64,000 nt of DNA from Hymenoscyphus infarciens (taxonomy: Eukaryota; Ascomycota; Leotiomycetes; Helotiales; Helotiaceae). The notes beneath the pieces are model-generated. The model was not told where the DNA came from. It saw only the letters and a list, made by a program, of their open reading frames with translations, and did no database searches. Below, in pieces: positions 37,301-51,342 of this stretch. The stretch's first letter is position 1. Each line of letters opens with the position of its first letter. A program made the translations under genes and the position numbers. Location: assembly GCA_001414345.1 (NCBI GenBank), contig LLCB01000174.1, forward strand, positions 56,137 through 120,136, in the 5' to 3' direction.

Positions 37301-40300
37301 AAGGCTTTATTATATTTAGATATTTATAGAAACGGCTCTATAGAGCGTGTTATTATAGTTAGAGGTTTAGTAATTTTAGTATAACCTTTAATAAATTATC
37401 TATAGAATCCTATAAACCTTAGGTAAGACTTTATACCTATTATAGTATTAGGTTAGACTTAGTTTTATAAAGGCTCTACTTTTTTAAAGTTAACTTTAAG
37501 TCCTTTTATAATTAAGATAAATCCTAAGTATTTAACTCTAGTAATACTAAATTCGCTTTTCTTAATATCTACCTAAAGTTCTACTTCTTAGAGCTAATTT
37601 AGAACCTTCTTAACCTATTTCTTATATTCTTTAATAGTATCTAAATAAATTAAAATATTATCTAAGTAAGTAATATAGAAGTTATCTAAATAGTTAATTA
37701 AGACGTTGTTTATATAATATTAATAGATAGTAGAGCTATTATAGAGTCTAAAAGAGAGGACCTTATATTTATATATACTATACCTAGTTTTAAACATAGT
37801 TATCTCTTCTAATTTAAGGTCTATTTAAATATAATAGAAAGCTTATCTAATATCTAATTTAGTAAAGATTTTAGCTATTCTTATTATAGAAAGAAGCTTA
37901 TTAATATAAGGGATTAGATAGAGATTGTTTTAAGTTAAAGCGTTTAGTTTCCTATAATTAATATAGAACTATAACTTATTACTATTAGCCTTTTTAATAA
38001 AGAGTATTAGAGAGGTAAAAGAGCTATTACTATTAATAATAAACCTCTTATCTAGATTCTTTATAAGATACTCCTTTATAGCTTTAAGCTCTATAGTTAA
38101 CTATCGATATAGAGGCGAAAAGGAGTTAGGAAGTAGCTTATTTAAAGTAATCTTATAGTTATATTCTTAGTAAGAAGAGAGCTTATTAGAAGCTACTTTT
38201 AAGAATACGTCTTTATAGAATAAGTAATACTTTAGAAGTTAGGCTTATATTAGAGCTCTTATCTTATTATTATCTTAGAGAGAGGCTAATCTCTTATCAA
38301 TAACCTAATCTAGCTTATAAAGGCTTATTATATAAAATTCTAAATTAGACTATTTTATATTATAATATATTATGTTTATGCTTATTTTATAAATAAAGAA
38401 GTATAAGGTCTAGCCTTTTAAGACTATACTAGTAGTTTATAGAGGCTTTAGACTAAAGTTAGATATTGAAATTTTAAGAGGTATTATTATAGATAAAAAT
38501 AATAACTTAATAATATTTATAAGTCTACCTTTTTTATATCTTTCTTATTACTAGATAGTATATTCTCTTTAATTTATATCTAACTAGTAATTTAAAAAGG
38601 GTTTCTAGTTCTAGCTAGAAAGAGAAAGTAAAATTTCCTTATTATAGTAGGAAGTTAAAGAGTAATTAGCTAGCTAAATAATCTAGCTCTTTAAGAGGTT
38701 AAAGAGGACTTTAAAGTAGTTTAACTATTTATTACTAATAATTAAGTCTTATTATCTAAAGTCTAGGATAATAAAAGAGTAGTTAAGAATATAACGTTTA
38801 TTAATATTTAAATATAGTTATATAAACTAATTTACCTAGCTTTTAGTACTATTATTATATCTATAAATAGATACTATATATAGTAATCTTTAAATCTTTA
38901 AACCTATTAACTTAGATAAGTATAAAGCTAGGAGCTAATTTAGAAATAGGTATCTATTTACTTCTATATTTACTAAAGCTTATATTTTAATACTATATTC
39001 TTATATACTAAGAGTAGTATTTATAAGAAATTATTTTCCTCTTATAAGCTTAGAAAGATTAAGTCTAGCTAGATTATATTTATATAAGCTTAGGAAGGAA
39101 TTTTTATCTAGGCTTCTTTATTTTCCTTCTAGCTTAGCTTAGAGTTAGAGTACTTTTTAAAAAGTTATTCTTTTTTAAGTTAATTATCTATCTTATTAAT
39201 AGTAGGAAGATTAGAGTAATTAGGTTTAAAATACTTAAGCTTACTATAATAGTAATAATTTATATTAATAAGGACTTAGTTTATTAATATAGTCTTTAAT
39301 TTTTTACTAATAGAAAATAGTTTAAGAGTTTATAAAATCTTCTAAGATATAGGATTAAGTCTATATAAGAGTAAGAAGGTTTTTAGAGTAGAGCTAGATA
39401 AGAATTAAAAAGTACTTATCTTTTTAAATAATAAGGTTATACTAATTAGTTTAGCTATAGTATTAGTTATAAATAACTCTATATTTTAGTACTTCTCTTT
39501 ATCTAGGGCTAAAAGATATACTACTATCTTATTAAAATTATAATTCTAATCTCTCTTAGCTAAAGTAAAGCTACTTTAAAGTTATAGTATAATCTTATCT
39601 TATATTAAGTAAAATCTTTCTAACTTTAGTATTCCTTTAAGTATAGCTATACTTAAGAAGCGTACTCTAAAATCTAAAAAAGTTTCTTCTATATAACTCT
39701 TTCTATCTATTTATAAGGCTTAAAATTTATTCTAAGTATTCTCTTTCTTATAACTAGTTAGGAAGTAGGAATTAAAGAGTTTGATTATATCTTATTAATC
39801 TTTAAAAGCTATATTACTTAAATTAGACTTATATTAGAGCTCTAAGTAGTTCTTAGCAAGTTTTATAGTTATTTCTTAGATAAAAGCTTTACGAGTTTTA
39901 GGTATATAGTAATAATTAGCGTTTACTCGAAGTCTATTATATATAGATATCTTCTATTACTTATAAGTAGGTAAAGTACTATTATCTAAAGGTTTAATTT
40001 TCTTTATAATTTTGCTTTTAATAGGTCAAAGGGCTTTTAAGATACTTTTAGGTTATAAGTATAGAAAAGGTTATTATAAAGAAGGAATATTAAGAGTAGG
40101 GTCTCGCCTTTAATAATAGTTTAAAGAGATAGAAGAAGGTGTTTATATAAGTTAGATAAGACTTAGACTATAGTTATTATTTAGTAGTTATTAACTTATT
40201 TACTATACTAAGTCTAATAATTAAGTAATCTAATTATCTTATTCTAAAATTTTCTATTTTTTTTCTTAATCCTTAGCCTTTATAGCTTAAATTATACCTC

Positions 40301-40881
40301 GTATCTTATCTATATTAGAGAAGTCCTATTAATCTCTCTAGCTTCTAGGTATAAGGCCTTTACTTTTATTATTCTTAGGCTTTTTAGTATTCTTAGAGCT
40401 ATAGTACTAAGTTAGAGACCTTTTAGTAGAGGCTTAACTTTATTACCTAAAGAGGGGCTCTATACTTAGGAGTAGAGCTTAGAAGAGACCTAGGGTTACT
40501 CTAGATTCTAATATATTAAATATTAAATTAAGAGAAGGTAAAAGAAGCGATTTAAGAGTTTTTTAGATAACTATTTATATTATTAACTATCTAAATCATA
40601 TATAGTAATCTTTATATAAAGAGGGTTATTAGAATTCTTAAAAATACTTAGTATATTTTAATCTCTTAATATATAAAATACAATTTTTACTAGCTATTTA
40701 TATAAATACTAAACCCTAGTATTACTAGCTATTTAGGAGATCTCTAGAATCCTAGCTATTTAAGAATATATTATTATAGTTTAATTAGAAGCTAAATTAA
40801 AATCAAAATAAAAAAAGCGATAATAAGCTCGAAAGAGATATTATAAAGGCTATTACTAGTAAAGAAGAGTTATTATTTTTA

Positions 40882-41376
40882 TATAATAGTATAAAATATA
40901 TATAACTATAGTAGAGGTATATAGGAGTATATATAGTAGAATAACGTATATAGATACTAGATACTAATATAAAAGAAAATAATAACTATCCCTCTTCTAT
41001 ACTAAATATAAACGTCTATATATAAGAGTTTAAAAGCTTCTAAGTTCTAATAATAATAATAACCGAGCTCTACCTAATATAGCTAATACTAAATAATAAG
41101 AGCTGAAAAGCTAAATATATAACCTCTAATCCTTTAAAAAGCTAAATATATAATATCTAAACCTTAATCCCTTCTATATATAAATGTCGGATATTAATAC
41201 CTTTAGTACTTTACTTATATAAGTATTAGTTATTTGTAATCTTAGCCTTAGAGGTATTAGAAGTATTAGTACTACTTAGAGATATTAGTAGTTTTACGAA
41301 TACTAATAATTTAGAATAGTACTATTATATAATAATCTAGCTATTATATAATAATCTAGGATAATATACTATTATA
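40882..41376 (-). repeat. 5' LTR (minus strand) of Gypsy element, 495 bp
   Basis: Partner of 33287-33781; followed by the target duplication ATATT. Confidence 0.92.
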
Positions 41377-41381
41377 ATATT

Positions 41382-42693
41382 TTAGCTATAAGTTTTACTA
41401 CTAAGTCTATAAAATTAGAAATCGTAATAATAAAAACCTATTTTAGAAAGTTATAAGTAGTATATATATAGTATATAAAAATCTAATATCTACTAGGTAG
41501 TATATCTTTCTTATATTCGAAAGATATATTATAAGTTCTAGAGATATTTCACTCTCTAGTATCGTTATTTCGTAGTATTCTACGAGAAGAGTCTATAGTC
41601 GAGTAATAGAAGTCTTAGAACACCTGCTTTTTTATACTAAAAGATACTAAAGTCTAAAACTTATCTTTCTTATAACTTTATACTTTAAAGTTAGATATTT
41701 ATAAGTAGATAACTCTTTAACTTCTTTATATTATCTATTTCTAGTATTCTATTAAAAGTCGTCTCTCTATATTATATAAAAAAATCTTTTTATCTATTAA
41801 AGAAGGAACTACTAAAGGTAAATAACGCGGACTTAGAGAATTTTATACTAAAAAAGGTCTAAAAACACTAGAATTCTATTCTTACTTAGAGTCTATTTAG
41901 CTCGTATATATCTAGAATATATACTACTAAAAAAAAGATTTAGATCTCTAGAGATATAAATCTTTAAAACTTTATATATATAGATGTTTTCTTACTACTA
42001 TTATAGTATAGAAAGATATATATTACGAGCTAAACGATTACTTAATATAATAAGAAATAAGTAATTATATATACTAACTTATATAAGATTACTATTTAGA
42101 ACATCGTGTTAAATATCTATATATATATTTAAATAATTTATATAAGCTAAATAGGCTCTTAGTTTATCTAAGTACTATATATATCTTATAAGCGACGACT
42201 TTCTTAAAAAACTTAATCTCTTTATAGAAAATATATCTTTTATTATATAAATTAAAGAGATATACTCTCGTATATCTTATAAGAATAATTAAAGTTTAAT
42301 ATTTTTATATAGAAGAGAAGTTTTAGTATTTCTTAAGATAAAGAAGTAGATATCTTAAGACTTCTATTACTTAACTATATAAGAGAAATATAAGTATACT
42401 AATAAGTAATTATAACTTCTCTCTCTCTTTTTCTAAAAAAAAATCAAATAATTAAAATCATAGTTAAGAATTATAAGTCTTAGAATTAATTACTTAATAT
42501 ACTTATATTACTTATTAATATAAGTAGTCTCTTAATCTAGTCTATACTTCCTCTATCTTCTCGTCTACTCTAGGATTTAGTATAATAAAATCCCTTCTCT
42601 TTACTCTTATAAATCGTCTAAGTAGAGAATATATATAAGATAGTTCTCTTATCTATCTAGATTTCGTACTATATATCGAAGATAATAGCTTAT
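41382..42693. other. RIP-degraded AT-rich sequence, unassigned
   Basis: No LTRs or recognisable protein. The minus strand gives one long frame interrupted by TAA/TAG, but nothing in it matches a family I know. Confidence 0.35.
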
Positions 42694-42698
42694 ACTAT

Positions 42699-42810
42699 TA
42701 TAACGTATTTTTAGGTTAAAAACGCTCTAAGAAGCCTTATATTCAGAGGTGAAAACTCTATTATATATAGAGAGAAAGAGAGTTATATAAGACTCTCTTT
42801 TTCTATAATA
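42699..42810 (-). repeat. TRIM copy 2 LTR, left (112 bp)
   Basis: Starts TATAACGTA and ends TTCTATAATA. It aligns over its whole length to 51226-51337, with mainly transition differences. Confidence 0.85.
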
Positions 42811-43277
42811 TACCTCTTAAGTCTAGCTTCCTAGGCTTATAAATAATAGCTAGATTATAAAAGAACTTCTTAACTATATCGCCTTCTATTCCTACTTTAG
42901 AGAGTTCTATAGAGCTATATATATTACTTTAAACTCTTAAATAGCGATCTTAGATAATATTCTTAAGAGTAAGTTTCTACTCCTAGATTCTATCTAACTT
43001 CTTCTTTTATACTCTAGTACTTTATTAGCTCTAGCTTTTTAGTAAAGATAGCGAGTAGCGTTTATATCTATACTCTTTAAGATAAGCTAGCGCGTCGCTA
43101 GGCTTCTAGTTTTGAAAAGGCACTTCTAAGAGTAGTAGTAGCTAGCTTCGTAGCTAGGCTTTATACGAGCTCTTTAAGAGAGTAAGCTATTGAATTAACC
43201 TATATCTACTTATAGTAGAGCTTATACCTTCTATAAAAGGCTTCTATATACTTATTAAACGTAAGTATTAAAGAGAG

Positions 43278-43452
43278 TATAGCGATTATAGAAGCTATAT
43301 CGAGAGCATAGAATAAGTAAAGTAAAGTTAAAGTAGATACTTAATTCCTAGAACTATAGAGGAGAGTATAAGGCTTTAAATACTATACTTCTTATTTAAA
43401 AGGTAGGGACTATTAGGTAATCCTTTATCTAACCTACCTTTATCTTATAATA
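43278..43452 (-). repeat. 3' LTR (minus strand) of Copia 2, 175 bp
   Basis: Matches 50928-51102 and, inverted, the LTRs of Copia 1. Confidence 0.92.
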
Positions 43453-46400
43453 TACCTCTTAAATAACCTTTCCTAATTAGGAAAACGTCGTTTACTATAT
43501 ATATAGATTTAATAACCTAAACTCTTTCTTTTCTTTTTATAACTTCTTTAAAACTCTCTTACTATTACTAGACTACTATAGTATACGCTACCTAATAAAA
43601 AACTATAGTATAAAGCTTATATTTACCTTTTCTAAGCTCTTATATTAACTAAAATAGCCTCCTTTCTAGATCTCTTATCTTCTAGATAGTAAGACTCTTA
43701 TAAATAACAGGCCTATACTTATTTATAAGTATTATAAAGCTAAAGCTACTAAGGAAAGCAAGTATTATAAAGATAAAGTTAATAAAGAAGGTATTAAATA
43801 TATAATTAATAGATTAGAATCTAAGTATTATATACTTATAAGTTCTTTTAAGTATATTAATCCTTATACTATACTTTAGTTAACTATATAAGAATATTAA
43901 ATATTAAATCTCTTATATATTTCCTCTTCTAGTCTAGTTATATCTTAGAGTAGTATACTTAGTAGATTTTATACTATTAACGTCTCTAAGAACGAGTTAG
44001 AGAAGTTAGTAGTTATAAGCTCTAATTAATATTAAACCTTTAAAGATAATTCTAAACCTAAAAAACTTTTTAAAGAGCTTCTAGCTATTAATACTAGGCT
44101 TTTAAACAAACTTCCTAGTAATAATATTAAGTACTTAACTATTAGTAGTAAGAGCTTACTTACTATACCTTCTATTAAGAAAGGTTATCTTAATATTTTG
44201 AATTTTTAAGAAGCTTTTTATAAGAGCTACGTTACTTCTATAGTAGCTAGTAAATTAACTAGCTACTACTATAATATAGAGTTAGAAAAAGTAGTATATT
44301 ATTTTAATTATATTATTAGATACTCTTATAAAGTATTACTAAGTATCTATCTCCCTTTTATAATTACTTTAACTAAAAATCTTAAAAAATACTAGACTAA
44401 TATTAGTAATAAAGTTTATATAGAGCTTTATTTAGTTAGTTCTCTACTTCTTATTTCATTTTCTTAGCTAATTTTATAGATTTAGAAGTAGAAGAAGTTA
44501 TATAATACGATTTATATAAGACTTAAATAAGGTTTTAGAAGCTCTTAGTTATTCTTAGTTCTAAACTATACTTATTATTATAAGAAGCTTAATAGTTTTT
44601 AGAGTCCTACTTCTAATAATAAACTAGATAGTAATACTCTTAAGGTTTTAAAGTATAGTAACTATGTTTCTAAGAGTACTCCTTTTATAGCTTCTATCTT
44701 AAATAGTACTCTACTTATAGAAGCTAATACTTATAGTTAAACTAAGAGCTAGAGCACTTCTTATAAGAGTTCTACTATTTATAGTAAAGACGATACCTCT
44801 CTCTCTAAGTAGTAAAAGTCTACTTAAAAGCCTTTAAAGGTTCTTCTAAAGAGCTATCTTAAAAAATTTATTCTAAAGTTTATTCTAAGAAAGACTGTTT
44901 TAAAGAAAACTACTTCTATAAAGTTAGTTTCTAAGAAGTTATCTTCTAAGAAGCTTACTAATAACTATTCTAAGCGTTCTTTAAAAGGCTATAAGTATAA
45001 GAAGGATATTTCTAAGAGTAAAGAGTTTAAGGATAATAATAGTAATAATAAGTCTAATAGTATTAATCTTAGTAATACTCTTAATAAAATAGGTATAGTA
45101 CTTACTATTCTTAGTAAAACTGTTTCTAAGTATTAAAAGAAGTATTATTAGTTAGTTAGTATACTTTACGTTTATATAGTAGTAGTTAGTTTCTTTAAAA
45201 CTTTATATTTATATTTAATAGTACTCTTTAGAAGAGTTTTATAATATATAATTACTAAGTATATAATAATTAAATAAATAAATAAAATCTAAAATAAGCT
45301 TATAATACTTCTTAAATAATTATAATATAAAAAAGGATAAAACTTCTTAAAAATATATAAGTAAAATAATAAAGTAAAGTATAATAATATATAAAAATAA
45401 TAGAGAGTGTTATTTACTATTCTAGAAGAGTGTTTTTAACCTAAAAATACGGTTTTTAATCTAAAATTTAGTATACTTTTACTTCTTAAAAGAGTGTTTT
45501 ACTAAGTAAATAAGTATCTTAGAGATTAAGTAAAGCTTTAAAATATTTAAATTTTTATTTAAATAAGTTTTTTATAAGTCTATTTACTAGTATATTATTT
45601 ATTAGTAAATAAGTAACTTAGAAAGATCTCTTCTAGTACTCTTAATAAAGCTATATATTCTAGATATTTATATATTAAAGCTTTATAGATATTCTCTTGT
45701 TTTCTTTAGTAATTAATTAGATAGTTTATTAATTATTATAGAATATATTCTATATCTTATCTAAATTAAGCTATAGTCTTTTAAAGAGATACTTTAATAC
45801 TATTATTTTTATACTTAGCTACTTTACTCTTAAGAGCTTAGCTTCTATTATTAATATTATAATTATATCTTATTATAAGGCTCTTTATATTATAAGTTTA
45901 CTAAATAATAATATTATATATTTATTAGAAGATCTTTAAGTTTCTAGATTATTAGTATATAATATATCTAAGATAAGCACTAGTTATATACTCTTAAGCT
46001 CTCTCTTATATATAATTCCTAAGAACCTTATTTTAAATAAGTATTAAATATACTAATCTATTATAGCTATATATTTATTATTTAGGTTAGTTAAGAAGTA
46101 TAAAAGCTAGAAAGTAGTAAATATAATATCTATTTATATTATAATTACTATATAGAGTACTAAACCTACCTTCTCTTAATAAAACTTTATAAACATAGGT
46201 TTTACTATTCTTTAATTCTTTTTTAGTTTATATATTAGAAGTAGTATACTTAAGTAATCTCTATTAATAAGCTTAAATTATTTAGTAATTCGTTTAATAT
46301 ATATATTATAAGAGAGCTATATCTTTTTCTATATTCTATCTTTATAGACTTTTATTCTAAGATACTATTCTATATTACTAAGTAAGTATAGTTTATATAA

Positions 46401-49400
46401 AAGCTTTAGTTTATCTATTATAACTCTTATTAGAGATTCGTTATCTTAATAGTATATTATCTATATATTATCTATATAAAAGATTATAAAAACCTTTTTT
46501 AAAAGATTTATATAAATATAAAGCTCTTTTAGATAGAGTATTAAGCTATATTCTTAAAGAGTAGTTATAAAGTATTTAAACTATAGAGCTAGAAAAGCTC
46601 TTAACTTATAAAGTACTCTATCTAATTTAATATATAGTCTCTCTTATTAATATCTATCTAGAAGTTAGTAAGCTACTAAAAGAGCTCTTATATCCTTTTC
46701 TATATTAATAAACGTATTTATAATGTTATATTACTTAATCTCTAGGTTAAATCTAATAACTATTACTATAGCTATTTAGAATAATCTTACTATAAGTATA
46801 GTAGTATATATTAAAAGAATAGTATCTTCTTATTAGAGATTACCTCTAACTATAAACTAAGCTTAGTATTAAATTAGATAGTTTATAGAGTTATATTTAT
46901 ATATAAATACCTACTTTAAAAGTAATAGTTTTATTTTAGTATTCTATCTTTTAATTATATACTAGTATTTCCTTTTCTCTAGGTTTTTAATTTTAAGCTC
47001 TAAATCGTCTTTAAAGTACTTACTAAGTAGATAGTTTATAAGTTCTCTCTATAATTTTAGTTCTTTTAGTAGTTTTAACTAATAAAGGCGTAGATATCTA
47101 GGCTTTAGAGACGTTTCTTCCTCTATTATTACTATTATAATAATATAATAGATATCTTATAAGTCCTTCTTATTTAATACTATACTCTTTAATAAAGGCT
47201 AAAAAGTACTAAAGAAATAATTTAAATATTTTAGAATAGCTTATTAAGGCTCTATTCTAATTAATATAGCTAGTAGAGTAGAGATTATTATATTCTTAAT
47301 ATCCTTCTCTCTAGATTAACCTCTCTTACTCTTTCTTAATATAAGTAGATATACTTTCTTTATATATCCTTACTTTATCTTAGGCTTTTTTAGGTTTTTA
47401 CTTTCTATATTTATTATTCTTTACTTTTTAGTTAACTTTATATTAGAAGTTTCTAGAACTAGTATATTAAGAGTTCTTTCTTATATACTACTTTATTATT
47501 AAAAAGGCTTACTCTCTCTATTTTATTAGAAGATTCCTTTTAACATTTTATTACTTATCTTAATTAGTAGACTACTTAGGCCTTTTATACTTTTAGTATT
47601 ATTTTATAGTTAAGAGAATCCTATAAATACTTATTAGAAGAGTCTTATAGTTTATTAGAAGATTCTTATATTTTACTTATTTTAAGAGCTTATAACCTAT
47701 TCTAGTATACTTTTAGATTTAGGTATTACTCTAGGTAATAGAAGTCTAAACCTAGAAGAGATTATATCTCCTTTTTCTAGCCTTACTTCTAAGTTCTAGC
47801 TAATTAAAGCTTTACTTAGTATATTAGTAGCTTTAAGTAAGATATCTCTTACTAGTTTAGCTCTTAGTTTTAGTTTTCCTATACTCTTTATTTTATATAT
47901 ATTAATACTTTTAAGTAAAGCTTTAGCGTCTTATTACTCTTACTTAACTATATATTATACTATTATATAAGTAATTATAATAGGTTATTATTCTATCTTT
48001 TTATATTCTAGTATATAAAAGATTTTTTTATTAAATATAATATTCTAAGTTATAATAACTTAATTAAGTTATAAAACCTAGATATAGTAGATATTTAATA
48101 AGATATACTTAACTAAATAACTTATATAAACTCTAAGATTAACTTTAAAGACTCTCTTCTTAACTTCTTATTCTCTCTCTTTTTTTAGTAGATAAGCTCT
48201 AAATCTATAAACGTAGATTCTATTCTAATCTAGTCTAAGGTCTTTTATTACTAAGTTCTTAAACTTTAGATTATACTAGTAGAAATAATTATTAAACTAT
48301 AATAAGAGTACCTTATTTAGTATCTTAAACTTATTTCTTTAGTTAAGACTTATATTATAAAGCTAGATTCTAGCTATAGTTAACTTAGTTTAGAGGTGTT
48401 ATAGTAAGTTAGTAGTAGATAATATTTTAATTAAGTATATAATTACTTCTTATCTTACTCTCTCTATCTCTTTATTTAGCTTATAAGTATAAGTTAGTAT
48501 AAGCTTTAAGTTTATTCTAATTTTTATAGCCTATAAAGTATATTCTAAGGCTCTATATTATAAGATTATTAATTTATTATTATTATACTTAAACTTATAA
48601 ATTAAAAGACTATATTACTATCTAACCTATTTTTTAAAGTTTCTTAGCTTTTTAAATACTATTTCTTCTCTCTTATTTATTATTATAAATCTAAAAAGCT
48701 TCTTATTATACTCCTCTTTTATTAAAAGGAGCTTTTTAGCTCTATTATATCTAGTTAAGAAGTTAAATAGATCCTATAAGTACTACTAGAATAGTTATAT
48801 ACTTCTATTCTTAGAGATATATCTTAAAACAACGTTCTAAGTATAAGTAATAGTATAGTATAAACACTTTACTTATTTAATACTTATAATTTTTACGTTC
48901 TTTACTAACTAGACTAGAGCTTTAAGAGCTTTTTATCCTAGATATTTTAATCTTTTATATTATATTTCTACTAAATTGCTTCTTAGTCTAGTATAGTCTC
49001 TTATCTTTTTATAAAAGCGTTTATTAATCTTTTTAGAGAGTATTAGATATATTAAAGTAAATATAGCTTAAGGGTTTTAAAGCTTAGTATAGTTATTAAT
49101 AGAGTTATATTTAAATAAGACTAAGTTTACTATATAAATTAAAGATTTAATAACTATACTATTCTCTATAAGTCTAAAGCGTAGTAAATAGTTATATCTA
49201 TTATATTATACTCTAAATTCTTTAATATATACTTCTAAGATAATATTAGAATAAAAGCTCTTAATAATAGTAATATTAGTAAGTATTAGATCTATAAAGT
49301 TACTTTCTTCCTTACCTCTAAGAACGTTCTTTATAACCCTTGTTTTTATTCTACTAATTAGAATACTAGTCGTTTCTAATTCTACTATATTATTAGAGCG

Positions 49401-50927
49401 TCTAAAGGTTCCTAGAATAAGTATATCCTTACTATTAATAAGATAGACTACTTTATAATTATTAAAGAGTATTAAATCTATAAGAGGATATCTAGTATAT
49501 TTAGCTAAGAAAGTATAGATTCTCTATTTTAGAGCTCGGTTTATCCTTTCTATATTAGTTAAAAGCTCTAAAAATAAGATTATAATACTTATATTCTTAA
49601 TAAGGTATTTTAATAACCTCTCTAAGTACTACTAGTAGAGCTTATAGAGCTCTTTCTAAACTTAGATTATACTATAAAGAACTTTTTAATTAGTTTCTTT
49701 TAAAGGTCTATCTAGAAAGAGGCTCTTAAGCGTTATATAATCTCTTTTAACTCCTTATTATCTAAGAGATTATTAAGAGTAGAATTACACTTTCTAGTAA
49801 GTATAAATTCTAAGGTTTAGTAGTTAACTAGTTTCTAAAAGTGTTCTTAACTAGTTTTATATAGATATTTCTTATTATTAGAACCTCTATTTTAGGCTCT
49901 ATTCTTAGAATTAGATAGGTTATTACTTCTACCTCTAAAGATAGAGAACATCTTACTAGCCTTCCTACTAGTCTTTAATATAAGGTATTTATATAAGATC
50001 TCTAAAAACATTTTAGTAAGATTATTAAGTAATATAACTCCTTTTCTAAGCTTTATATTATTAATTAACTATATCTTTTAACTTATTATCTAAGTATAAG
50101 TAATTTAGTAAACTATATCTAAGAAGTCTTTTACTATAAGTAGACTCTTAATCTCTAAGAGTTAAAATTTTTTCGCTTAGTTATAGTAGCGTTTCTAGTT
50201 AGAGAACTAGTAATTAGAGTTTATAGACTCTAATTTAGTTTAAGTAAGTATATTCTAGTATTTTATATATACTATATCTTCTACGCTTTCTAATATTAGT
50301 ATTAAGTTACTTTTAAGCTTTTAAATTAGGTCTTAGAAAGCGAATTTCCTAGTATATCTAAGTAAGAATTAGGCTTCTAAGAGTATAGACTCGTCTATAG
50401 TACTCTCTACTTAGAAGCTAACTTTATATATCTTATCTTATATAGTATAAAGCTTATTAATTTTAAAAGTATATCTTTTAATATTATCTCTAAAGTCCTC
50501 TTTAACGTTATTAGCTATTACTAAGAGAGGTAGTTCTAGTAGATCTATTCTTATATATTAAGCTACTAAGAGTATATCTTAGGCTTTATTTACTATAAGC
50601 TAGGCTTTTTTAAGTCTAATATTCTTATTAAGTACTACTTATTTAATTATAGAATAAGGTCTTTTAAGCTCGTCGACGTTTTTAGTATTAAGACTATTTA
50701 GATTAAAGTATTCTTAGACTCTTTCTTAATAAGTAATATAAAAGAAGCAGTTATACTATATAAGCTATAAGTTTTAGTTAGTAAGAAGGACTTTTTTAGT
50801 TAAGAGTAAGCTTATTATTATAAAAGTAGTACTTTTAAGAAGAAAATAAAGATAGATAAAAAGAAGATAAAGCTAATATAACTAGCGTAGTAGAAGTAGT
50901 AACCTATCTACTAACTAGGCTTATAAC

Positions 50928-51102
50928 TATAGCGATTATAAAAGCTATATTAAGAGTATAGAATAAGTAAAGTAAAGTTAAAGTAGATACTTAATTCTTA
51001 GAACTATAAGAGAGAATATAAGGCTTTAAATACTATACTCCTCGCTTAAAAAATAGAGATTATTAGGTGATCCTTTGTCTAACCTACCTTTGTCTTATAA
51101 TA
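50928..51102 (-). repeat. 5' LTR (minus strand) of Copia 2, 175 bp
   Basis: Followed on the minus strand by GTTATAAGCCTAGTTAG, the same putative primer-binding site as in Copia 1. Confidence 0.92.
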
Positions 51103-51225
51103 GAGAGGTTAATTACGCTAACCTTAATAGTAGAGAGCGTTCTAAATATATAGTAACGTTAAATACGTAAGTAGAAGATAAAGAAGTTATAAGAGTATAT
51201 TATAAGTGTAAACCGGGCTTATAAC

Positions 51226-51337
51226 TATAACTTATTTTTGAGTTGAAAACGCGCTAAGAAGCCTTATATTCGGAGATAAAAAGTCTACTATATATAGAGA
51301 GAAAGAGGGTTATATAAGACCTCTCTTTTCTATAATA
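51226..51337 (-). repeat. TRIM copy 2 LTR, right (112 bp; 5' on minus strand)
   Basis: Starts TATAACTTA and ends TCTATAATA; followed by ACTAT, the target duplication shared with the left edge. Confidence 0.85.
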
Positions 51338-51342
51338 ACTAT

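Larger units (their letters stand above)
33287..41376 (-). mobile_element. Ty3/Gypsy LTR retrotransposon, full length, RIP-inactivated
   Basis: An 8,090-bp element with 495-bp LTRs (33287-33781, 40882-41376) and a perfect ATATT target duplication (33282-33286, 41377-41381). The minus strand at about 37880-37640 translates, with stops, to a Gypsy reverse transcriptase: IFTKLDIR, then ITMFKTRYS, and the catalytic box as YLDNILIYL, a RIP-altered YLDD (near 37647-37680). The 5' LTR is therefore the right-hand one. A related fragment lies at 1-2216 on the plus strand. No intact frame remains. Integrase and a possible chromodomain were not located by eye. Confidence 0.92.
43278..51102 (-). mobile_element. 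Ty1/Copia LTR retrotransposon, full length, RIP-inactivated (Copia 2)
   Basis: A 7,825-bp element with 175-bp LTRs (43278-43452, 50928-51102) and a perfect GAGAG target duplication (43273-43277, 51103-51107). It is the inverted relative of Copia 1, with collinear sequence over most of its length. The reverse-transcriptase box lies near 46455-46490 on the minus strand, where the second catalytic Asp codon is converted (reads as FYIDNI). It is inserted inside TRIM copy 2 and is therefore younger than that element. No intact frame remains. Confidence 0.93.
42699..51337 (-). mobile_element. TRIM copy 2, split by Copia 2 (809 bp without the insert)
   Basis: Two 112-bp LTRs (42699-42810, 51226-51337) lie 8.4 kb apart and are flanked by a perfect ACTAT duplication (42694-42698, 51338-51342). 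Removing the nested Copia element and one GAGAG gives an 809-bp element with a 585-bp interior (42811-43277 plus 51108-51225). That interior is homologous to TRIM copy 1 at 13629-14718 in inverted orientation. On the minus strand, directly after the right-hand LTR, the sequence reads GTTATAAGCCCGG, close to the Copia 1 primer-binding site; this gives the orientation and suggests Copia proteins mobilise it. No coding capacity is seen. Confidence 0.85.
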
